NCBI RefSeq assembly: GCF_022414575.1
Contig: NZ_JADWYQ010000010.1
Coordinates: 77,283 to 141,282 of the forward strand
DNA: 64,000 nt
From: Streptomyces sp. MUM 178J
GTDB taxonomy: Bacteria > Actinomycetota > Actinomycetes > Streptomycetales > Streptomycetaceae
Reading direction: 5' to 3'
Shown here: one piece after another, positions 1 through 9,435 of the stretch
Layout of the letters: every line of letters begins with the position of its first letter
Position numbering within the stretch: the first letter of the stretch is position 1
Notes under the pieces: model-generated
The model's database searches: none
The model's input: the letters and a program-made list of their open reading frames with translations, nothing else
Told to the model about the DNA's origin: nothing
Made by a program: the position numbers and the translations under genes

Positions 1-836
1 CGGTCTGCCCGACACACGGCTCGACGGACCGCGACCGTGTCGCCGGACTGCTGCGTGCGGCCGCGACTCACGGCCCACAGGAGGGACGGCTCGCCGCCGC
101 CGCAGCCCTGCACGAGCTGACGGAGGAGACCGGGCCGCTGCTCGACGCGCTCCCCGACGCACTGGACGGATACGGCCTCCAGGTCGCGAACGCCGCCGCG
201 CAGGCAGCAGGCCTCGGCCGTGGCGCGGCGCGGCTGCGGCCTGCCCTCCGCGCGGCTCTCGCCCCGCGCGATGGAATCGGCCGCGACGAGCGGCAGTTGG
301 CGGCGGAAGCGGAGACGGCCCTCGCGCTCTACCGGCTGGGCGGCGCGGCCGACGAGGCGGTGGCCGTCCTCTCGGGCGTGCTGGACGACGTCGCCCGTGC
401 CCGGCCGGGCTGCCGCTGGCCGGTGCTCCACGCAGCCGAAGCCGCAGCCGGACTCGGCCCGGAGGGCAGGCCGCTGATCCCCGCGCTGGAGCGCCTCCTG
501 GGGGACCCCGAGACGGCCCCGGCCGCAGTCGGCGCCCTGCTGGCCCTCGGTCACCGCTTCACCGACCCCGACCGCGTGGCGGACCGGCTCCTCGACGCGG
601 CCGAGTGCGCCCCGGGGCCGGAGAGCGCCCTCGACACGCTCCGGGAACTGCTGGCGCACCACCCGGAGCTGCGGACGAGCGGCGGCGGGGTGCTGCCCCG
701 GCTGACCGAACTGGCCGAACGCGACCGTCGCGTGGCGGCTTCGGATCTCGTCTGGGAAGCGGTGGTGCGCGACGAACTGTTCCGCGCATGCGCCCGCGAC
801 CTGCTGGCCCGACAGCGGCGTGCGCCGGTGGCCTGA
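1..836 (+). CDS. HEAT-repeat-like protein, 5' end outside window
   Basis: The reading frame is already open at base 3 and runs to TGA at 834-836, giving about 277 visible residues, so the true start lies upstream. The protein is Ala/Leu-rich with repeated helical units in which a leucine-rich helix follows a short Asp/Pro turn (for example RPLIPALERLLGDPETAPAA and AADEAVAVLSGVLDDVAR). That is the look of HEAT/armadillo-type scaffold repeats. No catalytic motif, signal peptide or membrane segment is visible. Large HEAT-repeat proteins are common in Streptomyces and mostly uncharacterised, so only a scaffold or binding role can be suggested. It is followed by a 55-base gap and a convergent gene. 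Confidence 0.6.
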   Translation, partial: VCPTHGSTDRDRVAGLLRAAATHGPQEGRLAAAAALHELTEETGPLLDALPDALDGYGLQVANAAAQAAGLGRGAARLRPALRAALAPRDGIGRDERQLAAEAETALALYRLGGAADEAVAVLSGVLDDVARARPGCRWPVLHAAEAAAGLGPEGRPLIPALERLLGDPETAPAAVGALLALGHRFTDPDRVADRLLDAAECAPGPESALDTLRELLAHHPELRTSGGGVLPRLTELAERDRRVAASDLVWEAVVRDELFRACARDLLARQRRAPVA

Positions 837-891
837 CGCCACGCGTGCGCCGTGCGCCATCGCGTCGGCACCCCGCTGCGCGCCGAGGCGG

Positions 892-1515
892 TCAGTCTCC
901 CGGCCGCCAGTCCGGGCGGCGGCCGCTGAGACCGATCACCCGGTCGAGCAGCGGGGCGCTCTGCGGAACGGGGACGGGCGGGCCGAACAGCCCGCCCCCG
1001 TCCGTGCCGTCACCGCTCTCACCCGCGCCTTCCGCCGCGGGCGCGAGCATCTCGTACGACACCTCGAGGCTCGCTTCCTCGGGCGCGTACGGCTGACCGG
1101 TGGCGCGGGCCAGGTCCCAGCCGTGGATCAGCAGTTCGTTGAGGGCGACCCGCCCGGCCACAGCGGCCGGGAGGCGCACGCCGCCCGCCTGGGTGTCGCC
1201 CTGCCACGCTGAGGGCTGCCGCCAGGCTTCGGCCAGTTCGTCGAGGCGCCGCGGCAGGACGGCACGCCAGTCGTCACGCAGCGCGGGCGGCGCGGCGCCG
1301 GGGTCCGTTCCGGTCGTCGGCCCGAGGTCCTTGCGGGCGGCGTCGCGGAAGGCGGCGGACAGGTCGGTCAGATGGGCCAGCAGCTCCCGTACCGCGTACT
1401 CGGGGCACGGCGTTGGACCGGACAGCCGGTCGTCGCGGACGGAGCGGAGGAGCCGCGCCACACCATGGGCGGCGGGCCGCAGGTCGGGGTGGTCGGCGGC
1501 GGTGGATGAGTCCAT
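892..1515 (-). CDS. TIGR03086-type mycothiol-dependent/DinB-like metal-binding protein
   Basis: This 207-residue protein looks like the maleylpyruvate isomerase N-terminal (DinB-like) family of actinobacteria. It has an N-terminal helix with CPEYAVRELLAHLTDLSAAF, where the first helix-bundle His is expected, and the signature LNELLIHGWDLARATGQP near residues 130-150, which carries the HxWD metal ligand. Family members bind a divalent metal and often use mycothiol as thiol cofactor; the substrate of this one cannot be told from sequence. The ATG at 1515 gives a family-typical length. The gene is convergent with the HEAT gene and diverges from the next gene across about 120 bases. Confidence 0.72.
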   Translation of the reverse strand: MDSSTAADHPDLRPAAHGVARLLRSVRDDRLSGPTPCPEYAVRELLAHLTDLSAAFRDAARKDLGPTTGTDPGAAPPALRDDWRAVLPRRLDELAEAWRQPSAWQGDTQAGGVRLPAAVAGRVALNELLIHGWDLARATGQPYAPEEASLEVSYEMLAPAAEGAGESGDGTDGGGLFGPPVPVPQSAPLLDRVIGLSGRRPDWRPGD

Positions 1516-1634
1516 ACGACGGCAGACCGGCCGGCCGCCCGAAACTCATCGGCGCAGGGCAGCAGGTCACCTGATCGGGCCATCAGCGGATGCCGCAGCG
1601 CGACTGCCGGGCCCCGCGCTCATAGGCTCCCTCG

Positions 1635-3797
1635 GTGACCCAAAGCGCTGCATTGAACGTCGGACTCCAGGACTTCCTCTCCTGGGCGGAGCAGGAACGC
1701 GGCACCGCTCTGCCCGCGCGTACCGCGGACGCGGTGCTCACACTGCTCGCCCTGCGGGGTGCGGACCGCAGGGCGGGTGTGCCGGAGCCGACGCCACAGC
1801 TGCTCAAGCAGGTGCTGCACGACGACGCGCCGGTCCTGCTCGCCGCGGTCCAGGCGGAACTCGACGCGCTCCCCGACGTGCTCACCGCCCTTGTCGACCG
1901 GGTCCGCGCCGCCGGCCGGCTCAACGCCAAGCGCCGCGCGCGGCTGCTCGACGCCGTCGACGACCTCGTACCCGGGGCGCGCAGCGCCGCCGCCAGCCCG
2001 TGGAAGCTGACCTGGCCGCGCTGGTACGCCTCGCTGCTGCGCGCCGACGGCGTGGACGCCGACGACCCCGACGCCGTGCGGGCGTGGCTCGCGGCCCATG
2101 ACGCCCTGCCGCACGCCGATCGGCCCGAACTGCCCGCACCGCTGCACCGCGCCGACGTCACGGCGCGGACCTTCGCCGTGCGCGCCTGGCTCACCGAGCG
2201 GCTGCTGGCCGCCTTCGCCCGCGATGTGGAGGCCCCCTCCCCGGCCGGGCCCCTGCTGCCGGTCACCCCCGCCCTGTCCGCCGACCGCCCCGAGGACGCC
2301 CTCACCGAGGAACTGGAACGGATCGCGGCCACGTTGGTCGACCGCTGGAGCGCGGCGGGTCTGAGCGAGGCCCTCGCCGGGCCGTTCGCGCAGCTCGCGC
2401 CCGGCCCCGAGACCATGCCGCACATGGCGCTCGCGGACCGCCTGCTGGACGAGCACCTCGACTACTACGGCGACTCGGGCGTCCCGCTTCCGCCGCCGCA
2501 GGCGCTGCCCGACCCGGACGAGATCCTCGGCCTGCTGCATGCCGCGCCGCTGCCCGCGACCCTCGCCACGGGCGCCGCGGACGACGAGGAGCTGCGCCCG
2601 CTCGCCGAACAGTGCGGGTTCCCCGGCCCCGCGGACGTCGTCTGGGAGTCCGGCACCCCCGAGGAGGCACTGGAACTCGCCGCGAACGTCCTCGCCCTGG
2701 AGGCCGACCGCATCCCCGCCGCATCGGCCGGGCCGGAAGCCGCCGACGAGGGCTACGACCTCGACGCCGTCCATGTGCTGTACGCCCTGTACGAACGCGG
2801 CGGCACCCCGGGCTCGGTGGCGCGCAAGGCCTCCGACATGGCCGACTGGCGGGTCGACCCGGACCTGGAGGACGCCCCCGTCGACGTGCCGGACACGGCC
2901 GCCGCGTACACCGCCCCGTATGTCACGCCCGCCGCGGCCGATCTCTCCGCGACGCTCGGCATCCCCGGCCTCACCGAGGACGACCGTGCGGAACTGGACG
3001 CACACGCCCGCGCCCTGGCGGTCGTCGTCGACCGGCTGGCCGAGACCGGCTGCGTGTTCCGCACCGGCGACGTCTACGGGCTCACCTCGTTCGGCTCCGC
3101 CGTACTCCGGTACGTCCTCACCGCGGCCCATGTCGCCGCCCCCGACCTTCAGACCGCCCTCTCCTGGAACGCCGAGGACACCGTCAGGGCGGCCCAGGCC
3201 TGGCCGATCGCCGTGGCGGCCGCGGAGCTCGGGCAGTGGGCCGAAGCACACGGCGGCGAGCCCGCATGGAGCCAGCTGCTCGGCGCTCTCTCCGCAGCCA
3301 GGGGGGCGGACCTCCCGCATGTCGCCACCCCCGCGGTCTTCGCCCGCCTCGACCGCGCCGAGATCCCCGCAACGGCCCTGCGCGCCGCCCTCGCCGACCC
3401 GGTGATCGGCGGCTATGCCCGCCGCAGCCTGCTGGCCCGCGGCGAGGACGCTCCTGAGGACGCGGTGCCGGAGAACGCCCGGGCGGTGCTGCTGCTCGAA
3501 GACCTCGACCGGGCATGGCTGGCGGACCGGCGTGCCCAGGTCACCGCCGGGGCGGGGGAGGGGGAGCCCGAGACCCCGCCCAGGGCCCTGCTCGACGCCT
3601 TCGACACGGCGGCGGCCACCTGGCCCGGCGGCTCCGCGGGGCTTCTCCGCGCGCTCGCCGCCGCCGGGGCGGCCTCGGCGCTGCGCGTGCTGACGGACCT
3701 CGCCGACCGCCACCCGGACCCGCGTGTGGTCTCCGCGGCCGCCCACGAGGCCAAGAGCGCCGAAACCCCGGCGCGGAAACGGAAGCGCGCGCGCTGA
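1635..3797 (+). CDS. Large hypothetical protein, 720 aa
   Basis: A long acidic, Ala/Asp/Leu-rich protein starting at GTG 1635 and ending in a basic tail (PARKRKRAR). No signal peptide, membrane segment or catalytic motif is visible. It contains helical blocks such as RLNAKRRARLLDAVDDLVPG near residues 95-115, a winged-helix-like stretch (VVDRLAETGCVFRTGDVYGL) near 455-475, and C-terminal HEAT-like helices. I do not recognise the family; proteins of this kind recur in Streptomyces as conserved hypotheticals. Third-position GC and uninterrupted length show it is truly coding. It lies 73 bases upstream of the FN3 lipoprotein gene on the same strand. Confidence 0.6.
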   Translation: MTQSAALNVGLQDFLSWAEQERGTALPARTADAVLTLLALRGADRRAGVPEPTPQLLKQVLHDDAPVLLAAVQAELDALPDVLTALVDRVRAAGRLNAKRRARLLDAVDDLVPGARSAAASPWKLTWPRWYASLLRADGVDADDPDAVRAWLAAHDALPHADRPELPAPLHRADVTARTFAVRAWLTERLLAAFARDVEAPSPAGPLLPVTPALSADRPEDALTEELERIAATLVDRWSAAGLSEALAGPFAQLAPGPETMPHMALADRLLDEHLDYYGDSGVPLPPPQALPDPDEILGLLHAAPLPATLATGAADDEELRPLAEQCGFPGPADVVWESGTPEEALELAANVLALEADRIPAASAGPEAADEGYDLDAVHVLYALYERGGTPGSVARKASDMADWRVDPDLEDAPVDVPDTAAAYTAPYVTPAAADLSATLGIPGLTEDDRAELDAHARALAVVVDRLAETGCVFRTGDVYGLTSFGSAVLRYVLTAAHVAAPDLQTALSWNAEDTVRAAQAWPIAVAAAELGQWAEAHGGEPAWSQLLGALSAARGADLPHVATPAVFARLDRAEIPATALRAALADPVIGGYARRSLLARGEDAPEDAVPENARAVLLLEDLDRAWLADRRAQVTAGAGEGEPETPPRALLDAFDTAAATWPGGSAGLLRALAAAGAASALRVLTDLADRHPDPRVVSAAAHEAKSAETPARKRKRAR

Positions 3798-3870
3798 CCC
3801 TTGCCGTGCCGACCACGGTATGCCATACAGGTCTGGACCAATCTTGTCGGCCCTGGCCCGGAGGCGAGCT

Positions 3871-4878
3871 GTGCAACGACCCTGCGGAGCACCCGCGTCG
3901 CCTCTGCCTCTGCCCCTGCCCCTCGCCGTGTCCCTGGCCCTCGCCCTGTCCCTGCTCCTGGCGGCGACGGCGACGGGCTGCGGCCTCGGAGAGGACACCG
4001 AGAGCCCCACGCCCCCCGCGGGGGTCACCGCGCAGGCCGGCAGCGCGACCTCGGTGCATGTGATGTGGGAGTGGGCCTCCGACAACGAGGAGGTCACCGG
4101 CTACGAGGTCGTCCACGAGGGCAGGCCGGTCGCCTCCGTCCCCGGAACCAAGCGCATGGTGGACGTGAACTCATTGGATCCCTCGACCCGTTATGTCTTC
4201 ACCGTGCGTGCCCGCGACGCCGCGGGCAACATCTCCGCACCCAGCGCCCCCGTCCCCGTCACCACCCCGGACCCCACCCCCGACGACCGCGAGGCGCCCA
4301 CAGCCCCCGCCCGTCTGCGCGGCGCCGTCGACGGCAGCCGCGCCGTCACCCTGGCCTGGCAGCCCGCCGCCGACGACATGGGAGTCACGGCGTACGACGT
4401 CTACCAGGAGGACACCCGCATCCACAGCGTCGGCGGGAGCGAGACCGGCGCCCGCATAGCGAACCTGCGTCCCGGCACCGTCTACACGTTCACGGTCCGC
4501 GCCCGCGACGCCGCCGAGAACTCCTCCCCGGACAGCGATCCCGTCGACCTCACCACCGCTCCCGCCCCCGGCGACGACACGCCCAACACCGCCCCCACCG
4601 ACCTCAAGGTCGCCGCCCGACCCGACAGTGTCACGGTCACCTGGACCCCGCCGAAAGCGGACGGCCCCGTCCGGGAGCACCAGCTGTATCTGAACGGCGA
4701 ACCGGTCACCACCATCGTGTGGGGCGCCGAGCCGCCGGCGGGCAGGGCGGCCTACACCTTCACGGTCACCGACCCGCCGGGCACCCGCTTCAGCGTAAAA
4801 CTCCGCGCCAGGCTCCCCGACGGCAAGTGGGGAGACCTCTCCGCCCAGCGCACGGCCGTGATCCCGAACAAGCAGTGA
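3871..4878 (+). CDS. Secreted lipoprotein with three fibronectin type III domains
   Basis: The protein begins with a strongly hydrophobic leader and a lipobox-like sequence (LLAATATGCGLG), so it should be anchored outside the membrane through the Cys at about residue 33. I chose GTG 3871 because GGAGG sits at 3861-3865, six bases upstream; an in-frame ATG at 3820 would only lengthen the leader. Three FN3 modules follow, at about residues 40-130, 135-230 and 235-330. Each starts with a PT.P...V-type strand and ends with the YVFTVRARDAAGN / YTFTVRARDAAEN signature; the third is more divergent. No catalytic domain is attached, so a binding or cell-wall role is inferred. FN3 arrays in Streptomyces often mark carbohydrate-associated proteins. 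Confidence 0.75.
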   Translation: MQRPCGAPASPLPLPLPLAVSLALALSLLLAATATGCGLGEDTESPTPPAGVTAQAGSATSVHVMWEWASDNEEVTGYEVVHEGRPVASVPGTKRMVDVNSLDPSTRYVFTVRARDAAGNISAPSAPVPVTTPDPTPDDREAPTAPARLRGAVDGSRAVTLAWQPAADDMGVTAYDVYQEDTRIHSVGGSETGARIANLRPGTVYTFTVRARDAAENSSPDSDPVDLTTAPAPGDDTPNTAPTDLKVAARPDSVTVTWTPPKADGPVREHQLYLNGEPVTTIVWGAEPPAGRAAYTFTVTDPPGTRFSVKLRARLPDGKWGDLSAQRTAVIPNKQ

Positions 4879-5395
4879 TCCCAGGCCGGAAGTTCAGTGC
4901 GGTTTGGCGTTCTGTTTCCTCGGGGTGCCTCGGGGTGCCTCGGGGAACCTCGGGGTTCGGTCCGTGATGGCCGGCCGAATCGCTGACTGACTTATCGTCA
5001 ATAGACCCTGACCAGTATCTCGATTTGATAACGGCGTCGGTTGAAAAGGTACGGACCTTCCAGAGGCGCCGGTGCAACTCACTTGTAGCCAAAGGAAAGT
5101 GAGAGATCATCAGATCGAGTGTCCAGGTTACGGTCAGATATCTCGCAGCGTCTTCCCGTTTGTCCGAGTTACTTGATCGGTGGGTCTGGCAGACTTCCGT
5201 GCACCCGCTCCTATGACCAAGGAATTGAGGTGGCATGACTGCCCCTTCGTCGGGTTCGTGAATCGGGTGTGGACCGTCCGCACCGGCGGCCTGGGGCCGA
5301 GCCGGCCTGCCTTTGCGCCTCCGCGCCGCGCGCGTGCATTTGATCAACGGCAAGACTCAGAGTCACTCAACCAGGTGACTGTTCCAGGAGAATCA
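4879..5395. other. Intergenic region with CCTCGGGG decamer repeats
   Basis: No gene seen. At about 4918-4957 a ten-base unit, CCTCGGGGTG, occurs in two exact tandem copies followed by two degenerate ones (CCTCGGGGAA, CCTCGGGGTT). The rest (4980-5160) is markedly AT-richer than the flanks, which fits a promoter region for the secreted protein that starts at 5396, although I could not fix a convincing -35/-10 pair. Confidence 0.4.
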
Positions 5396-7342
5396 ATGCG
5401 TAGATCCAGAAGGCTGACCGCAGCTCTCGTCCTTTCACTGGTCGGCGCTGGCATCGGAATAGGTGCGGGAGTGGTGCCGAAGGCATCCGCGGTGACCCCG
5501 CCCGTGGGGTTCACCGCCGACAACCTGCCCACCTGGCAGACGAACGGCATCGTGTGGGCCATGGCCCAGGCGAACGGCGTCGTCTTCGCCGGCGGCACCT
5601 TCTCGGTGGTCCGCCCACCGGCCGGGACGTCCGGCCCGGAGCGAAAGGCGGTGAACTTCGCCGCGCTCGACGCCGCCACGGGTAAGCCCACCTCCTGCGA
5701 CCTCTCCTTCACGATCCGGGAAGGCACCGCCACCGTACGCGCCCTGGCCGTCTCGAAAGACAAGAAAACCCTGTACGCCGGTGGCCGCTTCGGCGCAGTC
5801 AACGGCGTCGGGGTGAGCAATGTGGCAGCCATCGACATCGCCACCTGCAGACCGAAGACCAGCTTCAGGCCAGTGGTGAACGCCACCGTACGGGCGCTGG
5901 CCGTCGCCAACGGCAGCGTCTACCTCGGCGGCGACTTCACCTCCGTCGCCGGCCAGGCCCGCCGCTACTTCGCCTCCGTCACCACCTCGGGCGCGCTGCG
6001 CCCCTGGAAGGCCGACGCCGACGAAACAGGCCGGGCGATCGAGGTGACCCCGGACGGGAACAACGTCCTCCTCGGCGGCGACTTCTTCCGCATCAACGGC
6101 GCCGACTCCCATGCCCTCGCCGTCGTCGACAGCAACGGGGGAACCCCGACCCGGAACTATCCGCTGGGCTTCTTCGCCGCCCTCGTGGTGGTGAAGGACA
6201 TCACCACCGACGCCACCGGCTTCTATACCGCCAGCGAGGCCGTTGGAAGCCAGGACGAAGGCCGGTCCGCCATCAGCCTCTCCGACTTCCGCCAGCGCTG
6301 GCGGGACCCCTGCAAGGGCGCGACCCAGGCAGTCGAGGTCCACAAGGGCGTGGTCTACTCCGGATCACACGCACACGACTGCAGCGGCATTGACGGCTTC
6401 CCCGAGCAGGCCAACGGGTTGCGCCAGCATCTGCTCGCCCAGTCGGTCAACGCCCCGGCGCTGCTGGGCTGGACCCCCGATACCAACAACGGGCTCGGCG
6501 AGGGAGTCGGGCCACGTGCAATGACCACCGCCTCCAAGAACGGCACGGACTACTTGTGGGTGGGCGGCGAGTTCACCAAGGTGACCGGCACCTCGACCAG
6601 CCTCTACGCCGACAAGCCGCAGCAGGGCCTGACCCGCTTCGCCAGCGGCCCGGACACCGGCGCGCCGTCGGTGCCGCAGGAGGTCAGCGCCTCCAGTACC
6701 AGATCGGGCGAGATCGACGTCCGTTGGAAGTCCAGCTTCGACCACGACGACAGCAAGCTCACCTATCGCGTCTACCGCAACGGCTCCAGCACCCCCGTCC
6801 ACACCGTCACCGGCTCCTCCATGTACTGGAAGCGCCCGCAGCTGACCTTCACCGACACCGACGTCACACCCGGATCCACCTACACCTACAGGATCACCGC
6901 GAGCGACGGCAGCAGGAACACCAGCGCTCTGTCCGCCCCCGTCACAGTCAGCGGGACCGCGACAGCCCACATCGCCCTCTACCGCTGCTACAACCCGGGC
7001 AATGGCGACCACCTCGACACCACCAGCCCCAACTGCGAGGGCTACCCCAACAAGGACGGGCGCCTCGGCCACATTCCCGCCCAACAAGCCCCCGACGCCG
7101 TCGCTCTCTACCGCTGCTACAACCCGCGCAATGGCGACCACCTCACCACGACCAACCCCAACTGTGAGGGCTACCCCAACAAGGACGGACGCCTCGGCTT
7201 CATCTACACCACCCAGGTCAGCGGCTCCATCCCCCTGTACCGCTGCTACAACCCGGGCAATGGCGACCACCTCACCACGACCAGCCCCAACTGTGAGGGC
7301 TACCCCAACAAGGACGGACGCCTCGGATACGTCATCCGGTGA
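5396..7342 (+). CDS. Secreted beta-propeller / FN3 protein with three DUF5648-like repeats
   Basis: The ATG at 5396 follows AGGAG and opens a classic signal peptide (RRSRRLTAALVLSLVGAG, cleavage after KASA), so the protein is exported; about 648 residues. Residues ~40-420 form propeller-like repeats built on Y/V-x-GG-x-F-x-x-V-x-G (LYAGGRFGAVNG, VYLGGDFTSVAG, VLLGGDFFRING, LWVGGEFTKVTG). An FN3 module follows (about 430-520). The C-terminus is three 43-residue repeats with LYRCYNPxNGDH and PNCEGYPNKDGRLG, resembling the DUF5648 motif of secreted hydrolases and adhesins. The combination suggests an extracellular binding protein, substrate unknown. An in-frame ATG at 5223 and an earlier alternative start (5180) would bury the signal peptide and are rejected. 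A strong terminator follows. Confidence 0.8.
   Translation: MRRSRRLTAALVLSLVGAGIGIGAGVVPKASAVTPPVGFTADNLPTWQTNGIVWAMAQANGVVFAGGTFSVVRPPAGTSGPERKAVNFAALDAATGKPTSCDLSFTIREGTATVRALAVSKDKKTLYAGGRFGAVNGVGVSNVAAIDIATCRPKTSFRPVVNATVRALAVANGSVYLGGDFTSVAGQARRYFASVTTSGALRPWKADADETGRAIEVTPDGNNVLLGGDFFRINGADSHALAVVDSNGGTPTRNYPLGFFAALVVVKDITTDATGFYTASEAVGSQDEGRSAISLSDFRQRWRDPCKGATQAVEVHKGVVYSGSHAHDCSGIDGFPEQANGLRQHLLAQSVNAPALLGWTPDTNNGLGEGVGPRAMTTASKNGTDYLWVGGEFTKVTGTSTSLYADKPQQGLTRFASGPDTGAPSVPQEVSASSTRSGEIDVRWKSSFDHDDSKLTYRVYRNGSSTPVHTVTGSSMYWKRPQLTFTDTDVTPGSTYTYRITASDGSRNTSALSAPVTVSGTATAHIALYRCYNPGNGDHLDTTSPNCEGYPNKDGRLGHIPAQQAPDAVALYRCYNPRNGDHLTTTNPNCEGYPNKDGRLGFIYTTQVSGSIPLYRCYNPGNGDHLTTTSPNCEGYPNKDGRLGYVIR
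6977..7342 (+). repeat. Three tandem 129-bp coding repeats
   Basis: Units start at 6977, 7106 and 7235 (the last is shorter) and encode the 43-residue LYRCYNP...DGRLG module. The first 30 or so codons are almost identical at DNA level, including synonymous positions, while the 10-residue linkers differ. That points to recent duplication or ongoing gene conversion. Confidence 0.85.
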
Positions 7343-7377
7343 CATCGACCTCGCCACAGCCTGACGCTTCTCTCGCC

Positions 7378-7400
7378 GCATGCGCATGCGCATGCGCATG
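7378..7400. repeat. GCATGC hexamer tandem repeat
   Basis: Almost four back-to-back copies of the self-complementary hexamer GCATGC lie between the stop codon of the secreted protein and its terminator. No function is apparent. Confidence 0.7.
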
Positions 7401-7407
7401 AGCGCGG

Positions 7408-7439
7408 GCAGGGGCCCGGCCCCCGGGCCGGGCCCCTGC
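7408..7439 (+). terminator. Strong hairpin terminator
   Basis: A perfect 14-bp stem (7408-7421 with 7426-7439) closes a 4-base loop. It has no T-run, as is usual for Streptomyces terminators, and sits 65 bases after the stop of the secreted protein. It can act in both directions. Confidence 0.8.
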
Positions 7440-7742
7440 GGGTTCGAGTGCCTGCCCTACCATCCCGTGCGCGTCGCGTAGCGGCTACATCCCGGTGCGC
7501 GCGGACACGGGGCCGAAGGCGCCTCCGTTCTTTCCGTGTCGGCCCTCTGGACAGCCGGCGACTCTGAATGTAACGCTCGTTACAGAGTGCGGTTGGCGCC
7601 GATCGCGCCGCCCCGCACGCGGGCATATGCGCTCGCCCCACCCCTCGGCGGTGCTCGACGCGCACGCCCGCCTTGCTCTCTCGGCTCATCCCGTGGCACG
7701 GAAACACGAATCAGCGCCCCTACGTGGACAGGAGTTCCCCCG
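7440..7742. other. Intergenic region upstream of CSLREA gene
   Basis: No gene is supported here. It holds the leader of the gene starting at 7743, including the ribosome-binding sequence AGGAG at about 7730. No clear promoter boxes were identified. Confidence 0.3.
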
Positions 7743-9010
7743 ATGAGGGACCGACCCGTACCCACCGCGCTCACCGTCGCACTCCTCGCCCTGGCGTCGA
7801 GCCTGGCCGCCGCACCCGCCGCACCCGCCGCACCCGCCGCACCCGCCGCCTCGGCCGCGCCCGCCCCCCGGGCCGAGTTCACCGTCGACACCACGTCCGA
7901 CGCCGTGGACGCCGATCCGTCGGACGGCGTCTGCCGCACCGCGGCCGGCCTGTGCAGCCTGCGTGCGGCGGTCATGGCCGCCAACGCCCGGCCGGGCAGC
8001 ACCATCACTCTGCCCGCCGGCCGATACCGCCTGACCATCCCGCCCAACCCGCTGCTCCTCGTCGGCTCCTACGCTGATCCGAGCAGGGGCGACCTGAACG
8101 TCAACGCACCCACCACGATCCGGGGCGCCGGTGCACGCGCCACCGTCATCGACGCCAACGGCGTCGACCGGGCCTTCCGCATGCGGGCGGACACCGAACT
8201 GTCCGATCTGACGATCACGGGAGGAGTCGCCAAGCAGCGAGAGGTGCCCATCGCAGACCCCGGTGGCGGCGGCATCGCCAACACCGAGAGAATGACGCTG
8301 CGCCGCGTCACCGTGACCGGGAACTCCGCAGGCTACGGCGGCGGCATCTTCAACGTCCCAGGCTCCCATCTGGACCTCATCGACAGCACCGTCAGCGGGA
8401 ACGCCGCCGGGGAGGCCGGAGGGATCAGGTTCGACGACAGCGGCACAGTGGTCAACTCGACGATCACAGGCAACCGTGTGACGGATCCCGGCGACCGTCC
8501 CGGCAGCCTGGGCGGCTACGGCGGAGGCGTGGACATCCGTGGCCTCGGCACCGTGAGATCCTCAACTCGACCATCACCGGGAACAGTTCGACCCACGGCG
8601 CCGGGATCAACATCGCCCCCGCCTACCTGGACAGCCTGCCCCGGCCGATCCCCGACGTCATCGACCTGCCGCTGGGCCATCTCGTCCTGCAGAACTCGAT
8701 CGTCGCCGGCAACACCGGCGCCGTCGGCACATCGGGTGACTGCGCGAAGGCCTTCGCCGCCATCGAGTCCCTCGGGCACAACATCGACAGCGACGGCAGT
8801 TGCCGTCTTGCCGCGGAGGGCGACCTGCCCAGCCGTCCCGCACTGCTCGGGCCTCTGGCCGACAACGGCGGACCCACCGACACCCACGCGCTTCTGCCGG
8901 GCAGCCCCGCCCTGGACGCGGCCGCCCACTGCTCCGCCACCGACCAGCGCGGCGTCTCCCGTCCCCAGGGCGCGGCCTGCGACATCGGCGCCTACGAGCG
9001 CACGCAGTAA
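7743..9010 (+). pseudogene. CSLREA-domain secreted protein, frameshifted
   Basis: ATG 7743 follows AGGAG and opens a signal peptide with a run of Ala-Ala-Pro (9-bp DNA repeat near 7810-7850). A CSLREA-type segment follows (DGVCRTAAGLCSLRAAVMAAN), then right-handed beta-helix repeats (LSDLTITGG, VTVTGNSAGYGGG, NSTITGN). The frame breaks at about 8555, where GTGAG replaces an expected GTGGAG. From 8556 the next frame continues the family without loss (EILNSTITGNSSTHGAGIN through ACDIGAYERTQ, the choice-of-anchor tail) to TAA 9008-9010. A one-base deletion or a consensus error explains this. If intact, the product would be an about 423-residue exported beta-helix protein. Confidence 0.82.
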
Positions 9011-9021
9011 GGAAGCAGACG

Positions 9022-9435
9022 ATGAGATTACGCAGCGCACACCGAAGCGCCCCCCGCTCCGCGCACCGCAGCGTGCCCCGCAACTCTTTCCGCGTCTACG
9101 CCAACGAGTTCGACGATCCCGAGGCGCCGCCCTTCCTCCCCGCGCCGCACACCCCGCAGGGCGCGTTCCACGCCGCGGAACTGGCCTACCTGTTCCCGAC
9201 TGAGGCCCTGCGTCCGCCGACCCCCGCCCAGCGGCGGCTCTCCGCGACGATGACCGGTTACCGGGCCAGGTTCGCCGCCACCGGCGACCCCAACGGGCCC
9301 GGCGCTCCCGCATGGCCGCGGTACACCGCCCACCGCGACGCCGTCCAGGTGCTCGCCCCGGACCGGACGGCCCCCACGACCGCCTTTGCGGCCGACCACC
9401 GCTGTGCGTTCTGGCAGCGGCACGGGGCGGCGTGA
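9022..9435 (+). pseudogene. C-terminal remnant of type B carboxylesterase
   Basis: The 137-residue frame matches only the last quarter of type B carboxylesterases: VYANEFDDPEAPPF, the GAFHAAELAYLF segment that carries the catalytic His, then LSATMTGYRARFAATGDPNGPG and PAWPRYT. The Ser-containing GESAGG motif and the whole N-terminal core are absent. The first ~20 residues (RSAHRSAPRSAHRSV) are unrelated low-complexity sequence. It therefore cannot be an active esterase. It has its own ATG and a weak GGAAG upstream, and its TGA overlaps the ATG of the next gene (TGATG at 9433-9437), so it may now serve only to couple translation. Confidence 0.75.

Noticed and set aside
1620..4097. An 825-codon minus-strand open frame opposite the 720-aa hypothetical
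   Set aside because: Gly/Arg/Val-rich shadow; the plus-strand frame has the better composition, start context and coupling to its neighbour.
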